The notes below the pieces were generated by a model. That model made no database searches and was not told the origin of the DNA. It saw only the letters and a program-made list of their open reading frames with translations. Positions 17,382 to 24,940 of a DNA stretch of 64,000 nucleotides are shown here, in pieces (the first letter of the stretch is position 1; each line of letters opens with the position of its first letter). The position numbers and the translations under genes are program-made. The DNA is from Oscillospiraceae bacterium (GTDB taxonomy: Bacteria > Bacillota > Clostridia > Saccharofermentanales > Saccharofermentanaceae): assembly GCA_902764825.1 (NCBI GenBank), contig CACWXL010000004.1, positions 1 to 64,000 on the forward strand, in the 5' to 3' direction.

Positions 17382-17978
17382 TTATCCTTCGGCCGCCATC
17401 TCCGAATTGATAAGATCTTCATTGGCAGCCATTGCCTGCAACGTCATCTCAAGGAGCTTGTCAAGTTCCCAGCCCAATTGCTCTGCACCGCGCTCGATAA
17501 CTTCTCGTGAGCATCCTGCAGCAAAACCCTTGCTCTTATACTTTTTCTTAAGTGACTTAAGTTCCATGTCCTTCGTGCTTTTCGAAGGCCTCATAAGAGC
17601 TGCTGCCCAGATAAGACCTGTAAGTTCGTCGGCTGCGAAAAGCACCTTCTCCATCTCATGGACAGGCTCGACATCGATAGTCGTGCCGCACCCTACAGTA
17701 ATGCCGTAACCATGCGAGCAGACAGCATGGATGATATCATCGCCGAAGCCGTTCTCACGAAGGAGTTCAGGTGCCTTAAGGCAGTGCTCTTCAGGATAGA
17801 GTTCAAAGTCGATATCGTGAAGGAGTCCAACGATGCCCCAGTATTCAGCCTCATCTGCATATCCCAGTTCAGCAGCATACCACTTCATGACCGCTTCAAC
17901 AGTCAGTGCATGCTGGATGTGGAAAGGGTCTTTGTTATATTTCTTAAGGACTGCAAATGCTTCGTCACGTGTGCTCAT
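17382..17978 (-). CDS. HD-domain phosphohydrolase family protein
   Basis: This 198-aa protein has H23 and the H54-D55 pair (GLLHDIDFE) with a later conserved CSHGYG and FAADELTGLI, as in small HD hydrolases. The substrate is unknown, perhaps a nucleotide or phosphoester. It is the first gene of an operon with the two Cys-rich proteins. A promoter TTAACA-N17-TATAAT on the minus strand lies 31-59 bases upstream, with a TATCACTTAAGCA motif in its spacer shared with the D-like gene promoter. Confidence 0.8.
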   Translation of the reverse strand: MSTRDEAFAVLKKYNKDPFHIQHALTVEAVMKWYAAELGYADEAEYWGIVGLLHDIDFELYPEEHCLKAPELLRENGFGDDIIHAVCSHGYGITVGCGTTIDVEPVHEMEKVLFAADELTGLIWAAALMRPSKSTKDMELKSLKKKYKSKGFAAGCSREVIERGAEQLGWELDKLLEMTLQAMAANEDLINSEMAAEG

Positions 17979-18008
17979 GTCTTTACTCCTGAACGTAAAA
18001 CTATATTA

Positions 18009-18037
18009 ATTATAAACCTGCTTAAGTGATATGTTAA
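18009..18037 (-). promoter_or_regulatory. promoter of the HD / Cys-rich operon
   Basis: On the minus strand TTAACA (18032-18037), 17 bases, TATAAT (18009-18014). The spacer holds TATCACTTAAGCA, also found at the left AAGTGATAATAC repeat of the nitrogenase-like promoter, which suggests a shared regulator. Confidence 0.6.
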
Positions 18038-18047
18038 AGCCGGTGCT

Positions 18048-18962
18048 TCAGGTGATCTTAAGGATCTTCTTTACTTCTGCGATATAGCCTTCAGTAAGGG
18101 ATCCCAACTCGATATTATTTTTTGTGATATAGCCGATGTGCATTACCGCATCGTCGCCGTCGCCCTTGAACCTGATCATCTTATACTGCTGGCCGTTTAC
18201 GTCGTCGCAGATTATTCCGGAGCAGAGCGTATAACCGTTGAGTTCGTTCATGAGATTAAGTCCGGTTCCTCTGTCGATTACCTTTATCCGTCTCGGATAT
18301 TCTTTCTCGGCAAGTATCTCTTCTGCATAGTAGATCGGGTCTCCGTCGCCCTGCTCAAAGGTAAGGCACGGGTAAGGCTCTAAGTCTTCCATGGTAATCT
18401 CTTCGCGGTCAGCCAGAGGGTGCGTCTTCGTAATGTACACGCATGCCTTGCAGTCGATGAGCGGCGTGAAATGCAGATCGTTGTCGCGGAGCTTTTTCTC
18501 AATGACCTTTCTGTTGTATTCGCTGATAAAAAGGATGCCGATGTCGCTCTTCATGGAGCCGACATCGTCGATCACGTCGCGTGTCATAGTCTCCCTGAAT
18601 GCGAATTCGTATTTCGCGAGATCGAAATCCTTTACGAATTCGGTGAAAGCCTTTATCGCAAATGAATAGTGCTGCGTGGAGATGCCGAAACGCCTCTTGC
18701 GTTCAGCCGAACCGATGAAGCGGTCCTTCAATATCTCATACTGCTGGCTTACCTGCTTGGCATAGATGATGAATTCCCTGCCTTCAGGCGTTAAGAGCAT
18801 GCCTTTGCCCGATCTTACGAAAATCGAGAATCCCAATTCATTCTCTAATTCCTTGATCGCTTTGGTAAGCGAAGGCTGCGTTATGTAAAGCGTCTCTGCG
18901 GCGCGGTTCATCGAACCTGATTCGGTAATCGTTATCGCATAGAATAACTGTTGGATCGTCAT
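18048..18962 (-). CDS. LysR-type regulator, second paralogue
   Basis: This 304-aa regulator has a winged helix (MTIQQLFYAITITESGSMNRAA, ITQPSLTKAIKELE) and a LysR substrate-binding domain, parallel to the LysR at 15774. The ATG at 18962 is chosen because AAGGAAGG is nine bases upstream; an in-frame TTG at 18971 overlaps that site. The region upstream holds a LysR-type inverted repeat, so autoregulation is likely. It may also act on the ABC operon that ends just upstream, or on metY. Ligand unknown. Confidence 0.88.
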   Translation of the reverse strand: MTIQQLFYAITITESGSMNRAAETLYITQPSLTKAIKELENELGFSIFVRSGKGMLLTPEGREFIIYAKQVSQQYEILKDRFIGSAERKRRFGISTQHYSFAIKAFTEFVKDFDLAKYEFAFRETMTRDVIDDVGSMKSDIGILFISEYNRKVIEKKLRDNDLHFTPLIDCKACVYITKTHPLADREEITMEDLEPYPCLTFEQGDGDPIYYAEEILAEKEYPRRIKVIDRGTGLNLMNELNGYTLCSGIICDDVNGQQYKMIRFKGDGDDAVMHIGYITKNNIELGSLTEGYIAEVKKILKIT

Positions 18963-19035
18963 ATATTCCAACCTTCCTTGATTTTGATTACCAATTGTAT
19001 TTCATTTCGGGGATTCGAAATAATATGCATTTCCG

Positions 19036-19080
19036 ATAACCAAATATAACTTTTGGTTATAGAAAAGGATAACCGTTATC
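19036..19080. promoter_or_regulatory. LysR-type operator region
   Basis: ATAACCAAA (19036-19044) and TTTGGTTAT (19052-19060) form a perfect 9-base inverted repeat, within which TATAACTTTTGGTTATA (19045-19061) is a near-perfect LysR box. A second dyad GATAAC-C-GTTATC lies at 19068-19080. They sit between the ABC operon end and the start of the second LysR gene, about 74-118 bases upstream of that start. Confidence 0.6.
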
Positions 19081-19085
19081 GATGG

Positions 19086-19757
19086 TCAGACTGCTTCCTT
19101 AAGACTGCCCTGCTCCATCCCGTATACTTTGGAAGCATATCCCAATGTCTCTTTCTGATGAGTTACGACAATCACGGCAGTTCCCTCAGATGCAATGTTC
19201 TTAAATATCTCCATGACCCTGGATGTGTTTGCCGAATCAAGGCTTCCCGTGGGCTCATCTGCGATTATCAGAGAAGGTTTGTTTATGACGGCTCTTGCGA
19301 TGGTAGCGCGTCTCATCTCGCCGCCGGAGAGTTCTGACGGATATTCGTCCAGAAGGTCTGTTATCCCGAGCTTGTCTGATACTTCAAGAAGCCGTTCAGG
19401 AGAAGGCTTTTCGAGGCCTCCGACAGTATAAGGGAAAAGGATATTCTCCCTTACCGTAAGAGCGGATAAAAGACTCTCTCCCTGCGGGATATACTTGATC
19501 TTCTGATTTCTGATCTTCGAGAGTTCTTCATCGCCGATGTCCTTTAAGGGTTTTCCGCTTATCAGGACATCGCCGGACGTGGGCTCCGTAAGGCCTGTAA
19601 GGAGATTAAGAAATGTCGTCTTGCCGCTTCCGGATTCGCCTTCTATCATGACAAAATCACCGGTATCGATACTAAAATCTATATCATCAACAGCGCGGAA
19701 AGACACCCCGCGCCTTTTATATTCTTTAACAAGTTTCCGAGCTTCCAGAAAAGCCAT
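19086..19757 (-). CDS. ABC transporter ATPase, LolD/MacB type
   Basis: This 223-aa ATPase has Walker A GESGSGKTT (near 38-46), signature LSGGE, Walker B LIIADEPT and the switch histidine VVTHQ. It pairs with the FtsX-like permease encoded just upstream: its ATG at 19757 lies two bases after the permease stop. Such pairs export or extract lipoproteins, peptides or metals. Here it is the last gene of the six-gene transcript that begins with the sulfonate-type binding protein. Confidence 0.88.
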   Translation of the reverse strand: MAFLEARKLVKEYKRRGVSFRAVDDIDFSIDTGDFVMIEGESGSGKTTFLNLLTGLTEPTSGDVLISGKPLKDIGDEELSKIRNQKIKYIPQGESLLSALTVRENILFPYTVGGLEKPSPERLLEVSDKLGITDLLDEYPSELSGGEMRRATIARAVINKPSLIIADEPTGSLDSANTSRVMEIFKNIASEGTAVIVVTHQKETLGYASKVYGMEQGSLKEAV

Positions 19758-19758
19758 A

Positions 19759-20967
19759 TTATTCACCTGCCCGCATCGTGTAATATGTCTCTGCGTGCGT
19801 CAGACTCAATGTCGACAGGAATGACGAGACAGAGCCGAATATTGTCGTTACCAGCACTCCTGCAAGACCGTATAAGATCACTGCAAGGGCCGAAGGCATG
19901 AGATAAGGGACATCAAGAGAATTCTCGATGTAGTGATTGAACGGGAACACCGTAAGTATTCCCAAGATAAGGCCTGCGATGCCGCCTGCCGCGCCGATCG
20001 TAATGCCTTCAGTAAGAGAGAAAAGGCAGATGCGGCGTGAAGAAGTTCCTAAGATCCTTAATACTGCAAATTCCTTTTTCCTCTCATGGAAGATGACGGA
20101 AAAGAATAAGATCATCGTAAGGAATGAGAACACGAGGAGCACTGTAAGTGTTACATTGATGATGTTCTCGACTGAGCCGAGCTTTACCGTAACGTCGCTG
20201 ATAAGCTTGTCCGTCTCAATGAACTTGATGCCTTCGGCGTTCTTATAGATCTCCTTCTCGACTTCCGTGATATCGGCATCACCTGTAACTCTGATGAGCA
20301 CCGTGGATACCCATGAAGAATCGTCTTCGGGATTTAAGAACTGATATCCCTTGTCCTTTGCATCATTCAAGATCTCATGCATCGTGTCTCTTGTCATGAA
20401 GACCGAATGATCAAGACCTGTAGCAGTCTCGCCGAGCTTGCCGGCGACAGTGTATTCGCTGCCGTAGAACTTCACCTTGCCATTGGACAAAGACGTAACT
20501 TCGCTTCCGATTATCACACTTCCGCCGGCTACATCTGATGTTACTCTCTCATCGATCCAGGGATTGATGACAAAGTCTGTATCAGGGTCGAATGCAATGA
20601 GCTGGACTCTGGTAGAGCAACAGTCTGAAGATAATGATGTGAAATAGAACTGGCTCGTCGCACACTCTACGCCTTCTATATCAGCGACAGCTTTTGCGAC
20701 TGAGACATCCATGTAGAAGAACTCCGGCTCGCCCGTAAGAAGGATGTTGCGCGCCTCGATCTCCGATGATTCGGGAACGATCATGAGGTCTGCGCCCATT
20801 CTCTCCTGCATCCTTCCAATGCCGTTGTTAAGCGATGCTTTTAATGCCAGGCCTACGAAAAGAGCATAAGATCCGATCACGGCAGCAAGCATCAGGCAAA
20901 AGGACCGGTATGGTCTTTTCCTGATGTTCCTGATGCCAAATCCGAAGCTTTCCTTAATTGCGCTCAT
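19759..20967 (-). CDS. ABC transporter permease, FtsX/MacB type
   Basis: This protein of about 402 aa has one N-terminal membrane helix (near 15-40), an extracytoplasmic domain (about 45-245) with a CCSTR motif, and three C-terminal helices (about 255-395), the FtsX layout. The ATG at 20967 lies one base after the DUF4418 stop; an in-frame TTG at 20991 overlaps that gene and is less likely. It is partnered by the LolD-like ATPase downstream. The substrate is unknown. Confidence 0.85.
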   Translation of the reverse strand: MSAIKESFGFGIRNIRKRPYRSFCLMLAAVIGSYALFVGLALKASLNNGIGRMQERMGADLMIVPESSEIEARNILLTGEPEFFYMDVSVAKAVADIEGVECATSQFYFTSLSSDCCSTRVQLIAFDPDTDFVINPWIDERVTSDVAGGSVIIGSEVTSLSNGKVKFYGSEYTVAGKLGETATGLDHSVFMTRDTMHEILNDAKDKGYQFLNPEDDSSWVSTVLIRVTGDADITEVEKEIYKNAEGIKFIETDKLISDVTVKLGSVENIINVTLTVLLVFSFLTMILFFSVIFHERKKEFAVLRILGTSSRRICLFSLTEGITIGAAGGIAGLILGILTVFPFNHYIENSLDVPYLMPSALAVILYGLAGVLVTTIFGSVSSFLSTLSLTHAETYYTMRAGE

Positions 20968-20968
20968 C

Positions 20969-21373
20969 TTATGCTTTCTTCTTTGAGACAATGTAAGATA
21001 CTGCGTTGATAAGAGCGGTTACGATTATCAACGCTCCCGCGATTATGAGTGCAGGCTTTGTTCCTGAATGGCAGGGCATGTCAGCAGAACCGCATACGCC
21101 GATGACGACCGTGGGGATAAGGATGACCAGAACGCCATTGATAGCCGAAGCTACGGCATAAGCTGCACCTGCGGCCTTCTCTTTGGAGAGCACTATGAGA
21201 ACTCCGAGAACCAGTGTTGCAATGCCTACTGCAACTTCAGTCTGTGATGTCCAGTGGCACTTCATGAACTTGCCGTCCATGGCTGCGCACACCTTGAAGA
21301 TAACTGTGGGTATAAGTGCTGTAAGAAGTCCTAAAACGACAATCACGATGCCAGTTAATCTTGTCTTGTTCAT
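20969..21373 (-). CDS. DUF4418 family membrane protein
   Basis: This 134-aa protein has four predicted membrane helices and conserved pairs of cysteines facing loops (KVCAAM, MKCHWT, GVCGSADMPCHSG), typical of DUF4418. The family is often seen beside FtsX/LolD-type ABC genes. Here it sits between the importer ATPase and the FtsX-like permease. The HWTSQ and CHSG motifs suggest a metal or thiol role, which remains a guess. Confidence 0.8.
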   Translation of the reverse strand: MNKTRLTGIVIVVLGLLTALIPTVIFKVCAAMDGKFMKCHWTSQTEVAVGIATLVLGVLIVLSKEKAAGAAYAVASAINGVLVILIPTVVIGVCGSADMPCHSGTKPALIIAGALIIVTALINAVSYIVSKKKA

Positions 21374-21391
21374 ATTGATTCCTCTGTTTTC

Positions 21392-22192
21392 TTAAATATT
21401 GTATTCGGGCTCGGGGAGCGCCGTTGCCAGGTCGAATTCCTCAAGGAGCTTTCTTCTCATTGCAAGGAATTCCACGCCGCCTCTCTGCCTCGGATGAGGT
21501 ATCTTTACCTCAATGATGTTGCTGATCTTACCGGGCCTCGGGGTCATGATGACTATCCTGTCAGACAGGTAGATCGCTTCATCTATGTCATGTGTAACGA
21601 GCACCATCGTGATGCCGTTTAGTCTGTGAAGTTCCAGGAGCTTGTCCTGAATGTCGGCTCTCGTGAATGAATCGAGAGCGCCCATCGGCTCATCAAGAAG
21701 GAGCATCTTCGGTTCGTTGATGAGAGTCCTTGCAATGGCGACTCTTTGGGCCATTCCGCCGCTTATCTGGTAAGGATATGAATCTTCAAATCCTTTGAGT
21801 CCGACGAGCTCAATATATTTTGCAACATCGCCCTTTTTCTGCTTATAGACTCTTCTTGTCTTGAGTCCGTAAGAGATGTTCTGTTCTACCGTGAGCCAGT
21901 TGAAAAGGCCCCCTTGCTGAAACACGTAGCCTCTTTCCGGATCGGGTTTTGTTATAGGATGATCATCCATCACGATCGAGCCGGAATCAGGCTTATCAAG
22001 ACCTGCGATGGATCTAAGAAGTGTTGTCTTTCCGCACCCGGAAGCACCGATTATCGAGATGAACTCGCCTCGCTTTATCTTAAGACTTACGTCTTCAAGC
22101 GCTTCGACATCGGCGCCGTCATCGTCTTTGTAGATACGCCTTAAGTTCTCGATCGTAAGAATGTTATCTTCATTTTTGTTATTGTCTGCCAT
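21392..22192 (-). CDS. ABC importer ATPase, nitrate/sulfonate/taurine type
   Basis: This 266-aa ATPase has Walker A GASGCGKTT, signature YQISGGMAQRVAIAR, Walker B MLLLDEPMGALD and VLVTHDIDEA, as in SsuB/TauB. Its ATG overlaps the permease stop (TAATG). It energises the importer formed with the genes upstream. A 48-57 residue tail follows the nucleotide-binding domain (RPGKISNIIEVKIPHPRQRGG), usual for this subfamily. The substrate is probably a small organosulfur compound, judging by its neighbours. Confidence 0.88.
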   Translation of the reverse strand: MADNNKNEDNILTIENLRRIYKDDDGADVEALEDVSLKIKRGEFISIIGASGCGKTTLLRSIAGLDKPDSGSIVMDDHPITKPDPERGYVFQQGGLFNWLTVEQNISYGLKTRRVYKQKKGDVAKYIELVGLKGFEDSYPYQISGGMAQRVAIARTLINEPKMLLLDEPMGALDSFTRADIQDKLLELHRLNGITMVLVTHDIDEAIYLSDRIVIMTPRPGKISNIIEVKIPHPRQRGGVEFLAMRRKLLEEFDLATALPEPEYNI

Positions 22193-23181
22193 TATCTTAC
22201 GAGTCCCTTCTGCCATCTTAATGCGTATTTTTGGATCCTCTCAAGGATCGCAGTAATGAAGCTGAATAATACTGCCATTACTATGATCGCCGCGAAAACC
22301 TTATAGTAAGCGCTCCATACCTTTGAGAGATTGATGTAATATCCTAAGCCTCCCGGCTGACCCATCATCTCCGCCATTACGAGCGTTGTAAATGCAAATG
22401 CATTTGCTGTCGAGATGCCTGTAAATATCTGCGGCATCGCATGCGGTACGGCTACTCTGAACACGAGATCAAATGTGTTTGAACCAAGTGTCCTTGCAGC
22501 TTCGAACTGTACCTTCGGCGTTGACTTGATGCCCTGAGCAGTAAGGCTCGTAACCGGGAACCATACGCAGATCACGATAAGGAATACCGCAGCTGCGAAA
22601 GGTGTCGGAAGGAGCGTTAACGCAAACGGCATCCAGGCTACTGCCGGTATTACGCCCGTGACGTTCAGCACGGGCGTAACCCAGTAGTATACCTTCGGGA
22701 ACCAGCCTATCAGGATGCCGGTACCTACTCCGAAGACAACGCCAAGCACAAAGCCTGCAGCATAGAGTCTTAAGGAATAGAGCGTATTTTCAAGTACGAA
22801 CTGAGGCTCTATGAGGAACGCTTCGATTATCCCTGCAGGACCTGGGAAAAACGGCTGAGGCAGTAACTGCCATTTTGTTCCCAGAAGGTCCCACAGCAAA
22901 AGACCTATGCCTGATGCGAATCTTAAAGGAGCGCCCTTTGCGAACTTCTTCCACTTATCGTGATCCTTAAGGGATATAAGTCCCAGGATAAGGAACAATG
23001 CAGCTAAGAAGAACAGCACGATCCTGTATGCGATGTTGATGTTTATGAATGCAGATCCTACAGGATAGTCGACGATCTCAACGGGTGCCGTGATCGGGAT
23101 CAGGGCGTTAAGAAGTGCCGCGATAAGGAATCCTGATACTGACAGCAGCAGACCATAGATGACAGAACGCTTCTTTATCAT
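22192..23181 (-). CDS. ABC importer permease, nitrate/sulfonate/taurine type
   Basis: This 329-aa protein has an N-terminal pair of extra helices (about 10-75), then the binding-protein-dependent transport permease domain with six helices and the EAA loop (EAARTLGSNTFDLVFRVAVPHAMPQIFTG). SsuC/TauC proteins are usually about 260 aa, so the extra N-terminal helices are notable. It overlaps the binding-protein gene upstream by four bases (ATGA) and the ATPase downstream, so the three are translationally coupled. Confidence 0.86.
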   Translation of the reverse strand: MIKKRSVIYGLLLSVSGFLIAALLNALIPITAPVEIVDYPVGSAFININIAYRIVLFFLAALFLILGLISLKDHDKWKKFAKGAPLRFASGIGLLLWDLLGTKWQLLPQPFFPGPAGIIEAFLIEPQFVLENTLYSLRLYAAGFVLGVVFGVGTGILIGWFPKVYYWVTPVLNVTGVIPAVAWMPFALTLLPTPFAAAVFLIVICVWFPVTSLTAQGIKSTPKVQFEAARTLGSNTFDLVFRVAVPHAMPQIFTGISTANAFAFTTLVMAEMMGQPGGLGYYINLSKVWSAYYKVFAAIIVMAVLFSFITAILERIQKYALRWQKGLVR

Positions 23182-24224
23182 TTGCCGCCATCCACATTCA
23201 CATCAGCGAAATACTTGGAAGTATAAGTATCCGCATCAGTCTTAAGGTAACCGATATCGTAGAGCTGCTGGGCGAAATAGTGTACGTCATCTTTTACGTT
23301 AAACACACCTGCCTGGCGCTGCTCAAATGAAGGATAGTTATATGAAGTGATCAGGTAGATCGCAAGATCACGGTCTTCGATCTGTGAATACTTGCCCTTG
23401 ATGATGATGTCTACAGCCTTCTCAGGATTCTTGTTGATGAAGTCCTGTGCCTTTCTGTATGCTCTAAGGAGTGCTGCAACTTCTTCAGGGTTCTTCTCAT
23501 ATAAGACCTTTGATGCATATAAGAAGCAGCATGCCTTGCCTGCGAAAGGTTCATCCTTTGTGATATCCAGGATAGTCTTAACCTTGCCTGCCTTCTCTGC
23601 TACGCTTGCGAGCGGGTCCCACATTGCTGCGGCATCAAGATCACCCTTATAGAGTGCTTCGAGTTCGAGGTTGCCGTCTGCGAAGGGAAGGAACTCGACT
23701 TCGTGATCTTCCTGTCTTGCTGAGATGCCTGCATTCTCAAGCCATACGCTTGCTACCTGGTGGGGTGTTCCGCCGACTTCATCGACACCGATCTTAAGGC
23801 CCTTAAGGTCTTCGGCTGTCTTGATGTCGGAATCAGGACGGACAACGATCTTGATGCATCCGTCGTGGAGCTTATCTACTACGATCGTGTTGACGCCCTG
23901 CTCCATCGAAGGGAAGAACTGGAAGTCGCCGTTTACGATCGGGATAGTACCGTTGTTAAGGCCGATCTTTCTTGTCTCGGTATCAGCCGAGATCAAAGTA
24001 ACATCGAAGCCTTCTTCTTTGAAGTAACCGTTCTCATATGCAATATAGATCGGGGCACCGCATAACGAACCGTCAAGTGCCGGGATATTGATCTTACCGA
24101 ATTTGGAACCTTCTTCTTTCTTTGCACAGCCTGCAAAAGACAATGTAAGCGAGAAGAGTGTAACGACTGCTGCTGACTTCTTCAAAGCAGCGAGAACCTT
24201 CTCTTTTGTGAATCTCTGTGACAT
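23178..24224 (-). CDS. substrate-binding lipoprotein, SsuA/NMT1 type
   Basis: This 348-aa protein starts at ATG 24224 with AGGAGG eight bases upstream; an in-frame start at 24263 has no such site. Signal peptide and lipobox SFAGC (Cys about 33). The NMT1/SsuA-like domain shows GAPIYIAYENGYFKEEGFDV, LKGLKIGVDEVGGTPHQ and AAMWDPLA. The product delivers a small anion or organosulfur compound to the permease. It is first in the six-gene operon. Ligand class is inferred from the family and the metY and nitrogenase-like neighbours. Confidence 0.87.
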   Translation of the reverse strand: MSQRFTKEKVLAALKKSAAVVTLFSLTLSFAGCAKKEEGSKFGKINIPALDGSLCGAPIYIAYENGYFKEEGFDVTLISADTETRKIGLNNGTIPIVNGDFQFFPSMEQGVNTIVVDKLHDGCIKIVVRPDSDIKTAEDLKGLKIGVDEVGGTPHQVASVWLENAGISARQEDHEVEFLPFADGNLELEALYKGDLDAAAMWDPLASVAEKAGKVKTILDITKDEPFAGKACCFLYASKVLYEKNPEEVAALLRAYRKAQDFINKNPEKAVDIIIKGKYSQIEDRDLAIYLITSYNYPSFEQRQAGVFNVKDDVHYFAQQLYDIGYLKTDADTYTSKYFADVNVDGGK

Positions 24225-24304
24225 AACTGCCGCCTCCTTTTTTGATTGAGAAGATTTAAGCACAGAGATGATTTTGCCGCTAATCTATAAAACTCATAGA
24301 AACC

Positions 24305-24321
24305 TATAACAAAAGGCTATA
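24305..24321. promoter_or_regulatory. weak LysR-type box upstream of the transporter operon
   Basis: TATAACAAAAGGCTATA has the TATA-AC-N-GG-TATA layout of the boxes at 15744 and 19045 with two mismatches to perfect symmetry. It lies about 81 bases before the binding-protein start. Confidence 0.35.
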
Positions 24322-24811
24322 CGGGCTTGAATGTCAAACGCATTTGATGCCACGTCACTCCGCCGTGAAGTGATTTCAATGTGACTCCTTCATTAACAAA
24401 ACCGAAGCGTGAATAATAAGGTATAAGTTCTTTTTTACACGTAAGGACAACACCGTCGCGGCCCTGCCTGTCCGCTTCACTTATGACATGCTTAATGAGC
24501 ATGCCGGCACAGCCATTTCTGCGATATTCAGGAATAGTATTAACGCCGAAGATCATCTGCCAGGCGCCGTATTTATCGTGCATTGAGGCATCTTCGTACA
24601 TCCTGTCTGTAAGATCACGTTCATCGGTCGCAAAGCCGTCAACAAAAGACACCAGCCTGTCTCCGTCAAAAAGGAGCCAGAAATGGTCAGCATATACTTT
24701 AAGCCTTTCTTCGAACTCCTTTGCCGTCGCAGCTTCATTCGTCGGGAAGCATTCCTTCTCGACAGCCGTAATTATATTAAGATCTTCTATCGTCGCGGTC
24801 CTTAAATTCAT
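24317..24811 (-). CDS. GNAT family N-acetyltransferase
   Basis: This 164-aa single-domain GNAT protein has the acetyl-CoA loop PEYRRNGCAGMLIKHVI (near 95-112) and the usual C-terminal YYSRFGFVNEG. The substrate is unknown. It lies between the transporter operon and metY, transcribed away from metY. An O- or N-acetylation step linked to sulfur amino acids is possible from position only. Confidence 0.8.
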   Translation of the reverse strand: MNLRTATIEDLNIITAVEKECFPTNEAATAKEFEERLKVYADHFWLLFDGDRLVSFVDGFATDERDLTDRMYEDASMHDKYGAWQMIFGVNTIPEYRRNGCAGMLIKHVISEADRQGRDGVVLTCKKELIPYYSRFGFVNEGVTLKSLHGGVTWHQMRLTFKPV

Positions 24812-24857
24812 GGTCCTATTCTATACGATACACCGCAAATGCGGGGTATACCTTTTG

Positions 24858-24875
24858 TTTATCGGAACCGATAAA
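24858..24875. promoter_or_regulatory. palindrome in the metY promoter
   Basis: TTTATCGG-AA-CCGATAAA is a perfect 8-base inverted repeat, preceded by TATACCTTTTGTTTATC, a degenerate LysR-type box (24848-24864). A -10-like TATAAT lies at 24909-24914. No SAM riboswitch, T-box or other known leader is visible before metY. Confidence 0.45.
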
Positions 24876-24940
24876 AAACGTCTATTATCTTTAATTCCGC
24901 AGCTATTCTATAATCCCTTCCAACACAGGAGGACATGAAT

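Noticed and set aside
24812..24940. SAM riboswitch or T-box before metY
   Set aside because: No matching conserved core or T-box sequence and no terminator in the 129-base gap; only dyads were found.
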